This document shows positions 26,441 to 35,628 of a DNA stretch of 64,000 nucleotides, piece after piece. The position numbers were made by a program, and so were the translations under genes. Under the pieces are notes generated by a model. The model was not told the DNA's origin. It saw only the letters and a list, made by a program, of their open reading frames with translations, and ran no database searches. Position 1 is the stretch's first letter; each line of letters starts with the position of its first letter. Source of the DNA: Pseudoalteromonas marina (GTDB taxonomy: Bacteria; Pseudomonadota; Gammaproteobacteria; Enterobacterales; Alteromonadaceae); assembly GCF_000238335.3 (NCBI RefSeq), contig NZ_AHCB03000005.1, forward strand, positions 1,178,001-1,242,000, in the 5' to 3' direction.

Positions 26441-27574
26441 ATGAGATTTGTTGTTTTTGCAGAGGATTGGGCAAGCCACCCCAGTAGCACTCAGCACCTA
26501 TTTGCTGAACTGGCTAAAAATCATGAAGTACATTGGGTCAATTCAATTGGTATGCGAAAGCCAAGCCTTAAATTAAACGATTTAAAACGTGTATTTAATA
26601 AGTTAAAACAATTATTTAGCGAATTAAATAGCGCAACCATTGAAACGCCAGAAGCACTGCACGTTTACAAGCTCCCCGTATTGCCTTGGCATGACAACGC
26701 ATTAGTAAAACGTTTCAATAAGTGGGTGTATTCTCAATACTTTAAAAATATTGATGATGAGCCTATTATTTACTGGTTAAGCGTGCCCACAGCCGAATAT
26801 TTAATTACAAAACAAAAACGCGATAGGTTAATTTATTACTGCGGTGACGATTTTAGTGCATTGGCCGGCGTTGATGCGTCACTTGTTGCCCCTTGTGAAA
26901 ATAGCTTGATACGAAACGCTGATTTAATTTATGTCATCAGTGCGTTTTTAATGAACAAAATGCCTAAGCACAAAACAAAAATGTTAAGCCATGGTGTTAG
27001 TTACGATTTGTTCACCTCTAAAAGTGAAATTGCACCAGAGATAAGCCACTTAGATGGCCCCATTATTGGTTTCTATGGCAGCATCAATGCGTGGTTAGAT
27101 ATTGCATTACTCACTGCTTTAGTCGCGCAGCGACCCAGTTATCAGTTAGTGCTTGTTGGCGATATTGTGGGGCCTACTGCGCAGTTGTTGCAATTTAAAA
27201 ATGTAACGCACATTCCTGCAATTGAGCATGCTCGGTTAGCGAGTTTTTCCACACATTGGAACGTGTCTGTTTTACCGTTTGTTAATAACGAGCAAATTAG
27301 AGCGTGTGACCCATTAAAGCTTAAAGAATATTTAGCGGCAGGAAAGCCTATTGTTGCTACCGATTTTCCCGCAGTAAAACAATATAAAACAGAAATTTTT
27401 ATTGGCAAAACGCATGATCAATTTATTAATAAAATTGATGAAGCCGTTAGTTTAAACACCATTGAGCGCAGCACCCTAAAATTATCGCAACAACAATTAG
27501 CAAAGAACCACAGTTGGGAGTCAAAAGCGCTAAAAGTGCAACAAGACTTATTTATTTTAAATCACGCTGTGTAG
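26441..27574 (+). CDS. GT-B glycosyltransferase (SypN-like)
   Basis: The 377-residue protein has an N-terminal domain beginning FVVFAEDWASHPSSTQHLFAELAKNHEVHWVNSIG and a C-terminal donor domain with IIGFYGSINAWLDIALL, LVGDIVGPT and DPLKLKEYLAAGKPIVATDFPAV, as in GT1/GT4-type enzymes. It has no membrane helix. It starts one base after the acyltransferase stop and ends within a terminator, closing this operon. Confidence 0.85.
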   Translation: MRFVVFAEDWASHPSSTQHLFAELAKNHEVHWVNSIGMRKPSLKLNDLKRVFNKLKQLFSELNSATIETPEALHVYKLPVLPWHDNALVKRFNKWVYSQYFKNIDDEPIIYWLSVPTAEYLITKQKRDRLIYYCGDDFSALAGVDASLVAPCENSLIRNADLIYVISAFLMNKMPKHKTKMLSHGVSYDLFTSKSEIAPEISHLDGPIIGFYGSINAWLDIALLTALVAQRPSYQLVLVGDIVGPTAQLLQFKNVTHIPAIEHARLASFSTHWNVSVLPFVNNEQIRACDPLKLKEYLAAGKPIVATDFPAVKQYKTEIFIGKTHDQFINKIDEAVSLNTIERSTLKLSQQQLAKNHSWESKALKVQQDLFILNHAV

Positions 27575-27586
27575 CGTGATTTTTTA
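27560..27586 (+). terminator. Intrinsic terminator overlapping the end of the SypN-like gene
   Basis: AATCACGCT-GTGT-AGCGTGATT forms a perfect 9-bp stem followed by TTTT. The gene's stop codon lies within the hairpin. Confidence 0.85.
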
Positions 27587-27616
27587 AACCAAAACCCTCT
27601 AACATGTCATTTAATT

Positions 27617-27646
27617 AGGCCTTTGAGAGCTGAGTCTCAAAAGCCT
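27617..27646. repeat. Long inverted repeat upstream of the chain-length gene
   Basis: AGGCCTTTGAGA and TCTCAAAAGCCT form a 12-bp arm pair with one mismatch around GCTGAG. There is no T run. It lies 46-75 bases upstream of a sigma-54 candidate and could be an activator site or an RNA hairpin. Confidence 0.5.
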
Positions 27647-27691
27647 GATCCCCGCTAATAAACTGCTTATTTTTATTAAATTCACAACAGT

Positions 27692-27707
27692 TGGCGCACC
27701 CTGTGCA
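27692..27707 (+). promoter_or_regulatory. Candidate sigma-54 promoter of the sypO-R-like operon
   Basis: TGGCGCACCCTGTGCA has GG and GC spaced by ten bases, with TGC at -12. It lies 99 bases before the ATG at 27806. Confidence 0.55.
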
Positions 27708-27750
27708 ACACCTTATGTATAGCGCGATATTTGCAGTTTAAATTATTAAT

Positions 27751-27788
27751 TTGCAAACAAACGCCACATTTCGCATAGCAATATGCAA
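27751..27788 (-). promoter_or_regulatory. SypG-enhancer-like elements between promoter and chain-length gene
   Basis: Minus-strand TTGCA-TAT-TGCTA (27776-27788) fits the palindrome of the other units, and plus-strand TTGCAAAC at 27751 is a half site. Unlike the other cases they lie downstream of the promoter candidate. Confidence 0.4.
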
Positions 27789-27805
27789 ATAGATAGGTAG
27801 GGATT

Positions 27806-29299
27806 ATGTTAGTTAGAGAGCAAATAAAACGATTACTTTACTTAACCTTGTACGCTGTATACACACGTGCAAAGTTATTTGTGATCCCACTTTTAGTGGT
27901 GCCTTTTGTCATTATATTGCTCACAGTGACTGCACAAAAAAAATATATCAATCATGCCACTATTTTAATAGAGGAGTCAGCATTACTTAACCCGTATCTT
28001 GATGATTTATCTTTTTCATTTGATTTATCTAATCGGATGGCAGCACTTCGTACACTCGTTATAAGCAGGAAGGTACTTATTGCAGTAGCAAAAGAAACGC
28101 AATTAGTGCCAGAAAATGCGACGCCTGCGCAAATAGAAAAAATTCACCAAGAGTTATCTCAGGCATTGTCTTTGTCGTTGGTAGGGGATGAGCTGGTACG
28201 GGTTAATTTTATATGGCATGAGCAAAGTAAAATGAAACTGGTGCTTGAAAAAGTAGTCGAGAAGTTTATAGAACGTTTACTTGCGCCCACCCGAGCATCG
28301 CTTGATAGCTCTGAGCAGTTTTTTTATCAGCAGCTGAACAGCATTCGTGATGAGCTTGAATTATCTGAAGAGGCACTTGCTGCCTTTAAATCAACAAACA
28401 GCAATACCTTGCCGGCTGTGCTGCACAGTAACCGTCAAACGTTTGATAAATTATTGAGCGATCAACAACAAAAAACAATTGTACTGTCGGGTGCGCAAGC
28501 AAAATTAAAAGCACTGGCTACTAAAATGGGCCAAGCAAACCCAATTTTAGGGCGTATTGAAGAAAAAATTATTGTTGCGGAGTCAGAGTTAAGCTTTTTA
28601 AAAACACGTTATACCGAAAAACACAGTAAGGTTACTTCAAAAAAACGAGAGCTACAAAGTATACGTAATCGCCAGCAATCACTATTAGAGAGCGCAGAAG
28701 ACTTAGACCCCACCAATATTGAACAGCTATGGCAAATGGCAAACACACTGCCTAGTGGTAAAGACAATGAAAGCAGTGTTCTGGTTTCGCAAATTCTAAA
28801 ATTAGAAGAGGCCAAAAATGAAGTAGCTCAACACCAACAAGAGTACGACATGCTAGAGCAACAAGTAAAACTCGTTGGTGAAAGGCTATTAGTAACCAGT
28901 GATGTAGAAAAGCAGTTAAGAAAACTAGAGCGAGATTACGATGTTAAACAATCGCTTTATAAAGATATGTTAAGCCGTTATGAAATGGCAAAAGTGACAG
29001 GCAAATTGGTTAAGTACGAAGGGCCAGATAAAGTAAAAACCATTGAACGCGCCTACAGTCCAACGCAGCCAATTAATACGTCGATAGTCGCATCCATTAT
29101 TGTGGGTATTATTTTAGGTGTGTTTACAAGTAGCACAATTGTGTTTGTAGCGACCTTATTTGACAGCCACTTAAAAGATATTCAAACCATAGAAAAACTA
29201 TCTTCTTTAGAGGTAGTTACCATTTTACCTATTGTTAAAAATACACCTGTAGATTTGGTGTTTAGCTCAGCGATTAACTCTATTGAACAGGGGAAATAA
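27806..29299 (+). CDS. Polysaccharide chain-length determinant, Wzz/GumC type (SypO-like)
   Basis: The 497-residue inner-membrane protein has one helix near residues 23-43 and another near 425-450 with a long coiled periplasmic part between them (about 140-400, rich in Glu, Gln and Lys heptads). The PTQPINTS motif just before the second helix is typical of Wzz proteins. No kinase domain is attached; the separate SypD-like protein may be its partner. It should set polymer length together with the SLBB export protein. It starts a new operon after the terminator at 27560, and the next gene follows 1 base after its stop. Confidence 0.87.
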   Translation: MLVREQIKRLLYLTLYAVYTRAKLFVIPLLVVPFVIILLTVTAQKKYINHATILIEESALLNPYLDDLSFSFDLSNRMAALRTLVISRKVLIAVAKETQLVPENATPAQIEKIHQELSQALSLSLVGDELVRVNFIWHEQSKMKLVLEKVVEKFIERLLAPTRASLDSSEQFFYQQLNSIRDELELSEEALAAFKSTNSNTLPAVLHSNRQTFDKLLSDQQQKTIVLSGAQAKLKALATKMGQANPILGRIEEKIIVAESELSFLKTRYTEKHSKVTSKKRELQSIRNRQQSLLESAEDLDPTNIEQLWQMANTLPSGKDNESSVLVSQILKLEEAKNEVAQHQQEYDMLEQQVKLVGERLLVTSDVEKQLRKLERDYDVKQSLYKDMLSRYEMAKVTGKLVKYEGPDKVKTIERAYSPTQPINTSIVASIIVGIILGVFTSSTIVFVATLFDSHLKDIQTIEKLSSLEVVTILPIVKNTPVDLVFSSAINSIEQGK

Positions 29300-29300
29300 T

Positions 29301-30377
29301 ATGAACGTTTTACATCTAGTTCAGCACTTTAAAATAGGTGGCCTTGAAAAAATGGCCGTCACGCTAATGCAAAAAAGCCAATTTGCAGACTCAAGTGTGG
29401 TTGTATCACTTGAAGGAACGTTGGGCGAGGCTGTTGAAGGTTGGCCACAATTAGCATCGTTTGAAGGGCGGTTAATTTGTCTAAATAAGCCTGCAAAGTT
29501 TGATATGAATACGGTAAGCAAACTTACCGAGGTTATTAAAAAGTTCAATATTGATGTAATACACAGCCATCACATAGGGCCAATGTTTTATGCAAGTATG
29601 GCATGTATACGCAATAGACGAGTTAAGCATGTATCGACTATTCATGACGCTTGGTATTTAAAAAGTTTTAAGCAGCGTTTAATTACTAAAGTGCTTAACA
29701 AATTGACAAAAATTAGTTGGGTTGCTGATGCGCAGGTAGTCGCTAACGATTTTTATAATGAAACAGCTATTCAAACCGATAAAACAATACTCAATGGTAT
29801 CGATTTTAAACAATTTGTTTGCGGGGATGAACCAAACGCCCGTAAGGAACTGCATTTACCGCAAGATATTAACTTAATTGGCTGTTCAGCGCGGTTAGAG
29901 CCAGGGAAAGGGCATTTTGCATTATTAAGAATTCTTAATTCATTGCCCATTTATACAGAACTTGTATTTGCTGGTAGCGGTAGTTTACATGCTGAATTGG
30001 TGGAGTATGCCACAAAGCTTGGCATTAAAGATCGCGTTCATTTTTTAGGTAATGTACAAAATATGCCGCTATTTTATTCAGCAATTAATGTGATGTGTCT
30101 GTATTCGCAGCGTGAAGGGTTACCGCTATCTATTTTGGAATCAATGGCGTGCGGAAAAAGCATTGTTGCTACCGATGTAGGCGGAATTAAAGAGGTACTA
30201 ACCAGCGAGCAAGGCGTGCTCGTAAAGCCTGGTGATGAGGTTGGGCTCAAAAAAGCGCTGATTGAAGCCATTTATATAAAACATGGAGAGTGCATTCGTC
30301 AGCACGTATTTTCAATCGCAAGTGCTACAAAAATGAGTGCAGAGTACGACCACTTTTACAACGGTATTACATCGTGA
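29301..30377 (+). CDS. Family 4 glycosyltransferase (SypP-like)
   Basis: The 358-residue GT-B enzyme starts NVLHLVQHFKIGGLEKMAVTL and has the GT4 donor motif with VFAGSGSLHAELVEYA and REGLPLSILESMACGKSIVATDVGGIKE (E-x7-E). It has no membrane helix. The ATG at 29301 follows AGGGGAA and is preferred over an upstream in-frame start inside the previous gene. It sits between the chain-length gene and the fused transferase gene, as SypP does in V. fischeri. Confidence 0.88.
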   Translation: MNVLHLVQHFKIGGLEKMAVTLMQKSQFADSSVVVSLEGTLGEAVEGWPQLASFEGRLICLNKPAKFDMNTVSKLTEVIKKFNIDVIHSHHIGPMFYASMACIRNRRVKHVSTIHDAWYLKSFKQRLITKVLNKLTKISWVADAQVVANDFYNETAIQTDKTILNGIDFKQFVCGDEPNARKELHLPQDINLIGCSARLEPGKGHFALLRILNSLPIYTELVFAGSGSLHAELVEYATKLGIKDRVHFLGNVQNMPLFYSAINVMCLYSQREGLPLSILESMACGKSIVATDVGGIKEVLTSEQGVLVKPGDEVGLKKALIEAIYIKHGECIRQHVFSIASATKMSAEYDHFYNGITS

Positions 30378-30387
30378 GGAAAATATA

Positions 30388-32193
30388 ATGACTTATTTAT
30401 TAATAATATTAGCGGTGTTAATTGCGTTAGTTATATACCACCACGTGGGCTATGTAGCACTTTTAAAGTTATTTAGTCATGGTAAGCGTAAGCGATTAAT
30501 TAGTGCAAAAAATACCAAAGCAACCACCCATTTTGGTATTTTGATTTGTGCCTACAATGAGCAAGATCACATTAAAGAAAAGTTACATAATTTGGGCGCC
30601 ATGCTTTACAACACAGATATGTATGCGATTCATGTATACCTTGATGGTTGTACAGACAAAACATACGAAGAAGCGATGCTTGCCCAGGCTCATTTAGCAA
30701 CACAACACGTTGAGTGCCATTTGCACTTTAATAAGCATAATCGTGGAAAGGCACATGGTATTAACGAATTAATTAAGCTAACCAAAACGAATTACGATGT
30801 TTTATTGTTTACTGATGTAAGCGCGTTATTAAGTATTGATGTACTGAATAATATTGATGCTGATTTTAAAGATAAAAAAATTAATGTTATTACCGGGGTG
30901 TATGTTTTAGATGAACAAGCCACACAAGAGCAAAAGCATTACTGGCAATATCAAAACAACGTTAAAAGTATGGAGTCATCTTTAGGGGCGGTGATTGGTG
31001 TGCCAGGTGCGATGTTTGCCATTCGTTCACAGTACACAGATTTACTGGATGAAAGTGCCATTAACGACGACTTTATTTTATCAATGAACGCATTAAAAAA
31101 TGGCGGTAAAGCAATTGTAGATAAAAACATTAATATTGTTGAAAGAGAGTGTGATGAACAAAGTCACGACTATGCAAGACGCGTAAGGTTAGGCGCAGGT
31201 AATTGGCAGCAAATAAAAGTGCTGTTAACGCTTTTTAACCCTAGGTTGGGCTGGGTGAGTTTTAACTTTATTTCGCACAAAGTACTACGGGGTATTATGC
31301 CGTTGTTGCTGGCTTTAATTTATGTTTTGCTTTTTTCAATGGCGCTGTTTTCAAATGTTATGCTGGCAAAGTTAGGTTGTGGGGCTATTGCGTTACTTCA
31401 TGGTATTGAACTGACTAAAAGGGTTTTTAGTATCACGACTAAAATACCTGTTGTAGATAAGGTTAACTATATTCTTAATGCCTATTTTTTAGCGTTATGG
31501 GGCATTATTAAATATGAAAAAGGCGATTACAAAAGCCACTGGCAGCGTGTGCATACAGGCAATAGCGAACAAAACGGTGCCATTAAGTGTGTTAAACGCG
31601 GTATTGATATATTTGGCTCCGCTTTAGGTTTAATTGTGTTGTCGCCTGTTATGTTATTGGTTGCACTAACAATAAAGCTAACTTCACGCGGGCCTGTGTT
31701 ATTTAATCAGCTAAGAGTGGGTGAGAGCAGTGACAGCTTTGTTGCATTGTTTAATGTGCTTAAATTTCGTTCTATGGTTGTAGATGCTGAAGTAAAAAGC
31801 GGTGCAGTATGGGCATCTAAGGACGATCCTAGAATAACGCCAGTGGGTAGGTTTATTCGTAAAACACGGCTAGATGAATTACCGCAGCTGTGGAATGTGT
31901 TAGTAGGGGATATGTCATTGATTGGGCCGCGCCCAGAACGCCCCATATTTTATTCAAAACTAGAAAAAGATATTCCTTATTTTTCACAACGCACTTATGG
32001 CATAAAACCGGGTATTTCAGGGCTTGCACAAGTAATGAATGGTTACGATGAAAGCATTGATGATGCAAGAAACAAAATAGGCTGGGATTATGCCTATATG
32101 CTAAGTACGTCATCACCTCGTAGCTGGTGTTACATGGAATTGACCATACTATTTAAAACCCTTGTTGTTATTTTTACTGGTAAAGGCCAGTAA
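30388..32193 (+). CDS. Fusion of family 2 glycosyltransferase and initiating sugar-phosphate transferase (SypQ-SypR fusion)
   Basis: The 601-residue protein joins two enzymes. The N-terminal part (about 1-370) has one membrane helix and a GT2 domain (ILICAYNEQDH ... LDGCTDKTYEEA ... NRGKAHGINEL ... NDDFILSMNA) plus C-terminal helices. The second part (about 395-601) is a polyisoprenyl-phosphate sugar transferase with one helix, KFRSMVVDAE, DPRITPVGRFIRKTRLDELPQLWNVL and IGPRPERP. The latter starts repeat-unit synthesis on undecaprenyl phosphate. In V. fischeri these are separate genes, sypQ and sypR. ATG 30388 follows GAGGA; a longer frame overlaps the previous gene. Confidence 0.88.
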   Translation: MTYLLIILAVLIALVIYHHVGYVALLKLFSHGKRKRLISAKNTKATTHFGILICAYNEQDHIKEKLHNLGAMLYNTDMYAIHVYLDGCTDKTYEEAMLAQAHLATQHVECHLHFNKHNRGKAHGINELIKLTKTNYDVLLFTDVSALLSIDVLNNIDADFKDKKINVITGVYVLDEQATQEQKHYWQYQNNVKSMESSLGAVIGVPGAMFAIRSQYTDLLDESAINDDFILSMNALKNGGKAIVDKNINIVERECDEQSHDYARRVRLGAGNWQQIKVLLTLFNPRLGWVSFNFISHKVLRGIMPLLLALIYVLLFSMALFSNVMLAKLGCGAIALLHGIELTKRVFSITTKIPVVDKVNYILNAYFLALWGIIKYEKGDYKSHWQRVHTGNSEQNGAIKCVKRGIDIFGSALGLIVLSPVMLLVALTIKLTSRGPVLFNQLRVGESSDSFVALFNVLKFRSMVVDAEVKSGAVWASKDDPRITPVGRFIRKTRLDELPQLWNVLVGDMSLIGPRPERPIFYSKLEKDIPYFSQRTYGIKPGISGLAQVMNGYDESIDDARNKIGWDYAYMLSTSSPRSWCYMELTILFKTLVVIFTGKGQ

Positions 32194-32200
32194 TCAAGCA

Positions 32201-32244
32201 TTGCATAATGCAATAGGATGTTTCAGTCTTAATTGCATTATGCT
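32201..32244 (+). promoter_or_regulatory. Two SypG-enhancer-like palindromes upstream of the STAS gene
   Basis: TTGCA-TAA-TGCAA (32201-32213) is a perfect palindrome and TTGCA-TTA-TGCTC (32233-32245) a partial one, 32 bases apart (three helical turns). They lie 63-106 bases upstream of the weak sigma-54 box at 32307. Confidence 0.6.
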
Positions 32245-32306
32245 CTAACTTCCCTTTCAACTATATACCCTCCATTAAAACCTATTAATTATCAGTGATT
32301 TAAAGT

Positions 32307-32322
32307 TGGTTCGTTTCTTGTA
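32307..32322 (+). promoter_or_regulatory. Weak sigma-54 promoter candidate of the sypA-E-like operon
   Basis: TGGTTCGTTTCTTGTA keeps TGG and TTG at the right spacing but has GT instead of GC at -12. The expected start is near 32333, 29 bases before the ATG. The strong palindromes upstream support it. Confidence 0.45.
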
Positions 32323-32361
32323 TTAGTAATAGAGAACTTTACTCACTAATAGGTAACTACC

Positions 32362-32670
32362 ATGACTAATTTAGCCAATTCACAAGAACAAACCGTAATT
32401 TCGCTTCCTGCTGATTTTTCAGGCTTTACCGTAGACGGATTTAAAGATGAATTTGAAGGGTTAGTGGGAACAGACACTAATTTTATTATTTTAGACTTTT
32501 CAAAAACAGAGTTTATAGATTCGTCTGGTATTGGCGCAATTGTGTTTTTATACAAACGAATTGAAAAGAAAAACCACCAACTTTCTTTACTTAATGTGAC
32601 GGGTCAGCCTTTCAAGTTAATGAACTTGTTAAGAGTAGATAAAACAATTCCATTTATTGATTCAATCTAA
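32362..32670 (+). CDS. STAS-domain anti-sigma-factor-antagonist-like protein (SypA-like)
   Basis: The 102-residue protein is a single STAS domain with the phosphorylation motif DSSG at 53-56 in EFIDSSGIGAIVFLYK. In V. fischeri, SypA is switched off by serine phosphorylation and on by dephosphorylation through SypE, and is needed for biofilm formation downstream of transcription. The presence of a SypE-like kinase/phosphatase four genes on (36337-37797) makes the same switch likely. It is first in an operon running to 37797. Confidence 0.85.
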   Translation: MTNLANSQEQTVISLPADFSGFTVDGFKDEFEGLVGTDTNFIILDFSKTEFIDSSGIGAIVFLYKRIEKKNHQLSLLNVTGQPFKLMNLLRVDKTIPFIDSI

Positions 32671-32688
32671 CAGTTTAAGGAGAGGGAT

Positions 32689-33543
32689 ATGAAAGCACAC
32701 ATTTTTATTATCATTACTTTATTTTTAAGTGGGTGTGCTTCTTGGCCTGATGAAGGACAAGGAGGTTGGGCAGAAAAGTACCAAAACTACCCGTTAGATG
32801 ATGAGCAAAAAGATTTAAATTACACACAGCCCGAAGAGGTGGTTCGCAGTGAATTTGAACACTTAGTGCTAAAGCTTGAGCTGTTAAAGTCTCAAGACAT
32901 TAAAGCCTGTATGCCAGCACAATTGTTAAAAGCACAAATATACGAAAACCGTATACGCAGACTTATTGCAGCTCAAATGTGGGAAGATGCAGAGCACGAC
33001 TTACTTATTCATTATCATGGGCTTAACCAGTTAACGCAGCATTTTGATACTGTACAAAAGTTAACTCAATGTGCGGTGGTTAAAGAGAATAAACCTGCTT
33101 TATTTAGCGTTAAAAAGCAAATTACCGATTTACTCAATAGTGATAATCAATTTGCGTTCAAGGCGTTTGAGATCACACCTAAATACGCAGTCAGGCTTGC
33201 TCAAGCAGCTGATTTAGTTAAAGAGCTTGAAAGCATTTCTATATTGCTAGTCGGTCATACCGACTCGATGGGAGAAATGGCCATCAACTATGAACTTGCG
33301 TTAAAACGCGCTGAAACGGTTAAGCATTGGTTAGTGGTTTATGGTGTGCCAGTGCAAAGTATTACAACGCTTACTCAGGGCAGCTTAAAACCTTACAGCG
33401 ATGAGCCACAAACCGACTCAGTGCGTCATTCAGACCGCCGTGTAGAGGCCATAGTACTTGACGCCAACACCAATAATTTACAGGACAATAAAGCTAAATC
33501 GTTAGTGAGTTGGACCAAAATTATTAAAAGTAAGCAGGAGTAG
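32689..33543 (+). CDS. OmpA-family outer-membrane lipoprotein (SypB-like)
   Basis: The 284-residue protein begins with a lipoprotein signal (lipobox LSGC, Cys16) and ends in an OmpA/MotB-like peptidoglycan-binding domain (ISILLVGHTDSMGEMAINYELALKRAETVKHWL ... SDRRVEAIV, about 175-265). The middle is helical. It is probably anchored in the outer membrane and holds the export machinery to peptidoglycan. AAGGAGAGG precedes the ATG, and the export gene follows by 3 bases, matching the sypB-sypC order. Confidence 0.85.
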   Translation: MKAHIFIIITLFLSGCASWPDEGQGGWAEKYQNYPLDDEQKDLNYTQPEEVVRSEFEHLVLKLELLKSQDIKACMPAQLLKAQIYENRIRRLIAAQMWEDAEHDLLIHYHGLNQLTQHFDTVQKLTQCAVVKENKPALFSVKKQITDLLNSDNQFAFKAFEITPKYAVRLAQAADLVKELESISILLVGHTDSMGEMAINYELALKRAETVKHWLVVYGVPVQSITTLTQGSLKPYSDEPQTDSVRHSDRRVEAIVLDANTNNLQDNKAKSLVSWTKIIKSKQE

Positions 33544-33546
33544 GTT

Positions 33547-35628
33547 ATGAGATATTTACTAACAATCGCATTATTACTTTTTTCTTTTCATGCTTTCGCA
33601 GCGACTAACGCTGATGACGATACGGTGCAGGTAGGCAATAAATTATTTTTGTATATTCCTGGAGAAGTCGATTTTGATAAAACCTTTGAAGTTGACAACA
33701 AAGGGCAAATTAATTTGCCCGAGGTTGGGCAATTTGTTGTAGCTAACAAAACTATTTCACAAGTTGAGCTAGAGCTTACTCCAGTGTTAGGTGGCTTATT
33801 TGTAGCAATGGATGACTTTTATGTAGAGATACGTAGCAGAGATATTTTTATTAATGTTATGGGCTACGTTAATACGCCATCGCAAGTGAGCATTCCTGCA
33901 GAAGGTAATATCCAAATGGTGATTTCGAAAGCAGACGGTTTAAGACCCGGGGCTCAGCTAGATAGATTGCAAATAAGACGTGGCGAAGAAATTATTGAGT
34001 TTGATTACAAAGCGTACCTAGATTCGGGCAATATTAGCTTATTACCTGCGCTTAAAAGCCAAGATACCGTATTTGTGCCCGTTTCACCGTTACTGGGTAA
34101 TGTGCAAATAGACTTTGATGCCCAAACACTCAGTGCAACTGGAGATGCCAACGACGGTAATGCAGTGACTATTTTAGGCGAAGTACATAACCCGGGAAGT
34201 TTTTCATACAAAGAAGAAATGACTATTTTAGATGCACTTATGCGCGCTGAAGGGGTTACGCGTTATGCCGATGTTACTAAAATTAGGGTGATTGTAGATA
34301 AATCGCCGGTTATTTTTGATTTAAAAGCGTATTTAGATAAACCATCAGGTAGCACTATGCAGTTATTGCAGCCGGGTTCGACAGTATATGTGCCTATTAT
34401 GGTTGATGATGTAAACACGACTTCTCGTACCGTTTATATTATGGGTGAGGTTCAAAAACCAGGTGCTTATGAAGCAGCAGACAGTACCAACTTTTTGGAT
34501 ATTTTAGCGAATGCTGGTGGCCCAACTCGATTTGCTGAAACCCGCCATATAAAAATACTAACGCCAGAAGGGGAAAGCATTTTATTTGATTTACAAGGCT
34601 ACAGTGAAGGCATGGTAACCACAAAAGTGCCCGACTTAAACCCAGGCGATGTTATTTTTGTTCCAGAAAAAACAGACGTCAATGAAAAAAGCTGGCTTAA
34701 AATTCCGACCAAACGCGCCATTAAAATAATTGGTGCTATTACTTCTCCGGGCAGGTATGAGTGGAGTGATGAAATGGACTTTACCGATTTATTAGCACAC
34801 GCGGGCGGACCTACCAAAGGCGCTAATATCAACGATATAAAAATACTTAGAAACGGTGATGTAACCCAGCGTTTCGACCTTGAAAAATACACCATAACAG
34901 ACGGTGAAACACCATTGCCAAACCTAGTGGCCGGAGACACTGTCATTGTAGAGGAACTCCCCGTTGACCCTGCTGATAATAAATCGCAGTGGATACGTCA
35001 AGAGTCAAGCAAGTCTATTTATATTATGGGGCAGGTTGGTTCACCTGGGCGTTATTCGTTCAACGAAAACATGCATTTTATCGATATTTTAGCGGCTGCT
35101 GATGGCCCAACAGGGACTGCAGATATTCGTAATATTAGAGTAACTCACAGAAACGGTAATAGAGCTAAAGTGAGTAAGTTAGATTTAGCGATGTACTTTG
35201 AAACCGGTGACGAAACATTATTTCCTAATGTATTACCAGGAGACACTATTTTTGTTCCAGAAAAAAATAAAGACTGGCTACGCACACCTAAAGAACGCGT
35301 AGTACGCATTATGGGGGCGGTGCAAAAGCCTGGTAGATATAACTTTGACGACACAATGAGCATTTTAGATGTATTAGCTGAGGCCGGCGGCCCTTCAAAC
35401 TCTGCACTCATTGATAAAATAGTTGTGGTTAATCATTCTTGTTGTAAAGAGCAATCAAGAGTGTTTGATTTAGAAGCCTTTATTAAATCGCCAAACTCAG
35501 CAAATATTCCAGTACTTAGAGCAGGGGATACATTATATGTTCCTGACAAAGGGCAAGATTTACTAAGCCAGTTTAAAGAAAATTTCCTCGATGTAATTAC
35601 CATACTTGCGTTAGTGGTGGGCTTATGA
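33547..35628 (+). CDS. SLBB-repeat polysaccharide export protein (SypC-like)
   Basis: The 693-residue protein has a signal peptide (AFAATN near 20), an N-terminal polysaccharide-export domain, then about six SLBB repeats spaced roughly 90-98 residues. Each has the pattern IMGxVxxPGxYxxxxxMxxxDxLAxAGGPT. It ends with a hydrophobic stretch (FLDVITILALVVGL) that could be an outer-membrane or amphipathic helix. It has no lipobox, unlike Wza. It should form the outer-membrane exit for the polymer. Its stop overlaps the next ATG (ATGA). Confidence 0.87.
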   Translation: MRYLLTIALLLFSFHAFAATNADDDTVQVGNKLFLYIPGEVDFDKTFEVDNKGQINLPEVGQFVVANKTISQVELELTPVLGGLFVAMDDFYVEIRSRDIFINVMGYVNTPSQVSIPAEGNIQMVISKADGLRPGAQLDRLQIRRGEEIIEFDYKAYLDSGNISLLPALKSQDTVFVPVSPLLGNVQIDFDAQTLSATGDANDGNAVTILGEVHNPGSFSYKEEMTILDALMRAEGVTRYADVTKIRVIVDKSPVIFDLKAYLDKPSGSTMQLLQPGSTVYVPIMVDDVNTTSRTVYIMGEVQKPGAYEAADSTNFLDILANAGGPTRFAETRHIKILTPEGESILFDLQGYSEGMVTTKVPDLNPGDVIFVPEKTDVNEKSWLKIPTKRAIKIIGAITSPGRYEWSDEMDFTDLLAHAGGPTKGANINDIKILRNGDVTQRFDLEKYTITDGETPLPNLVAGDTVIVEELPVDPADNKSQWIRQESSKSIYIMGQVGSPGRYSFNENMHFIDILAAADGPTGTADIRNIRVTHRNGNRAKVSKLDLAMYFETGDETLFPNVLPGDTIFVPEKNKDWLRTPKERVVRIMGAVQKPGRYNFDDTMSILDVLAEAGGPSNSALIDKIVVVNHSCCKEQSRVFDLEAFIKSPNSANIPVLRAGDTLYVPDKGQDLLSQFKENFLDVITILALVVGL

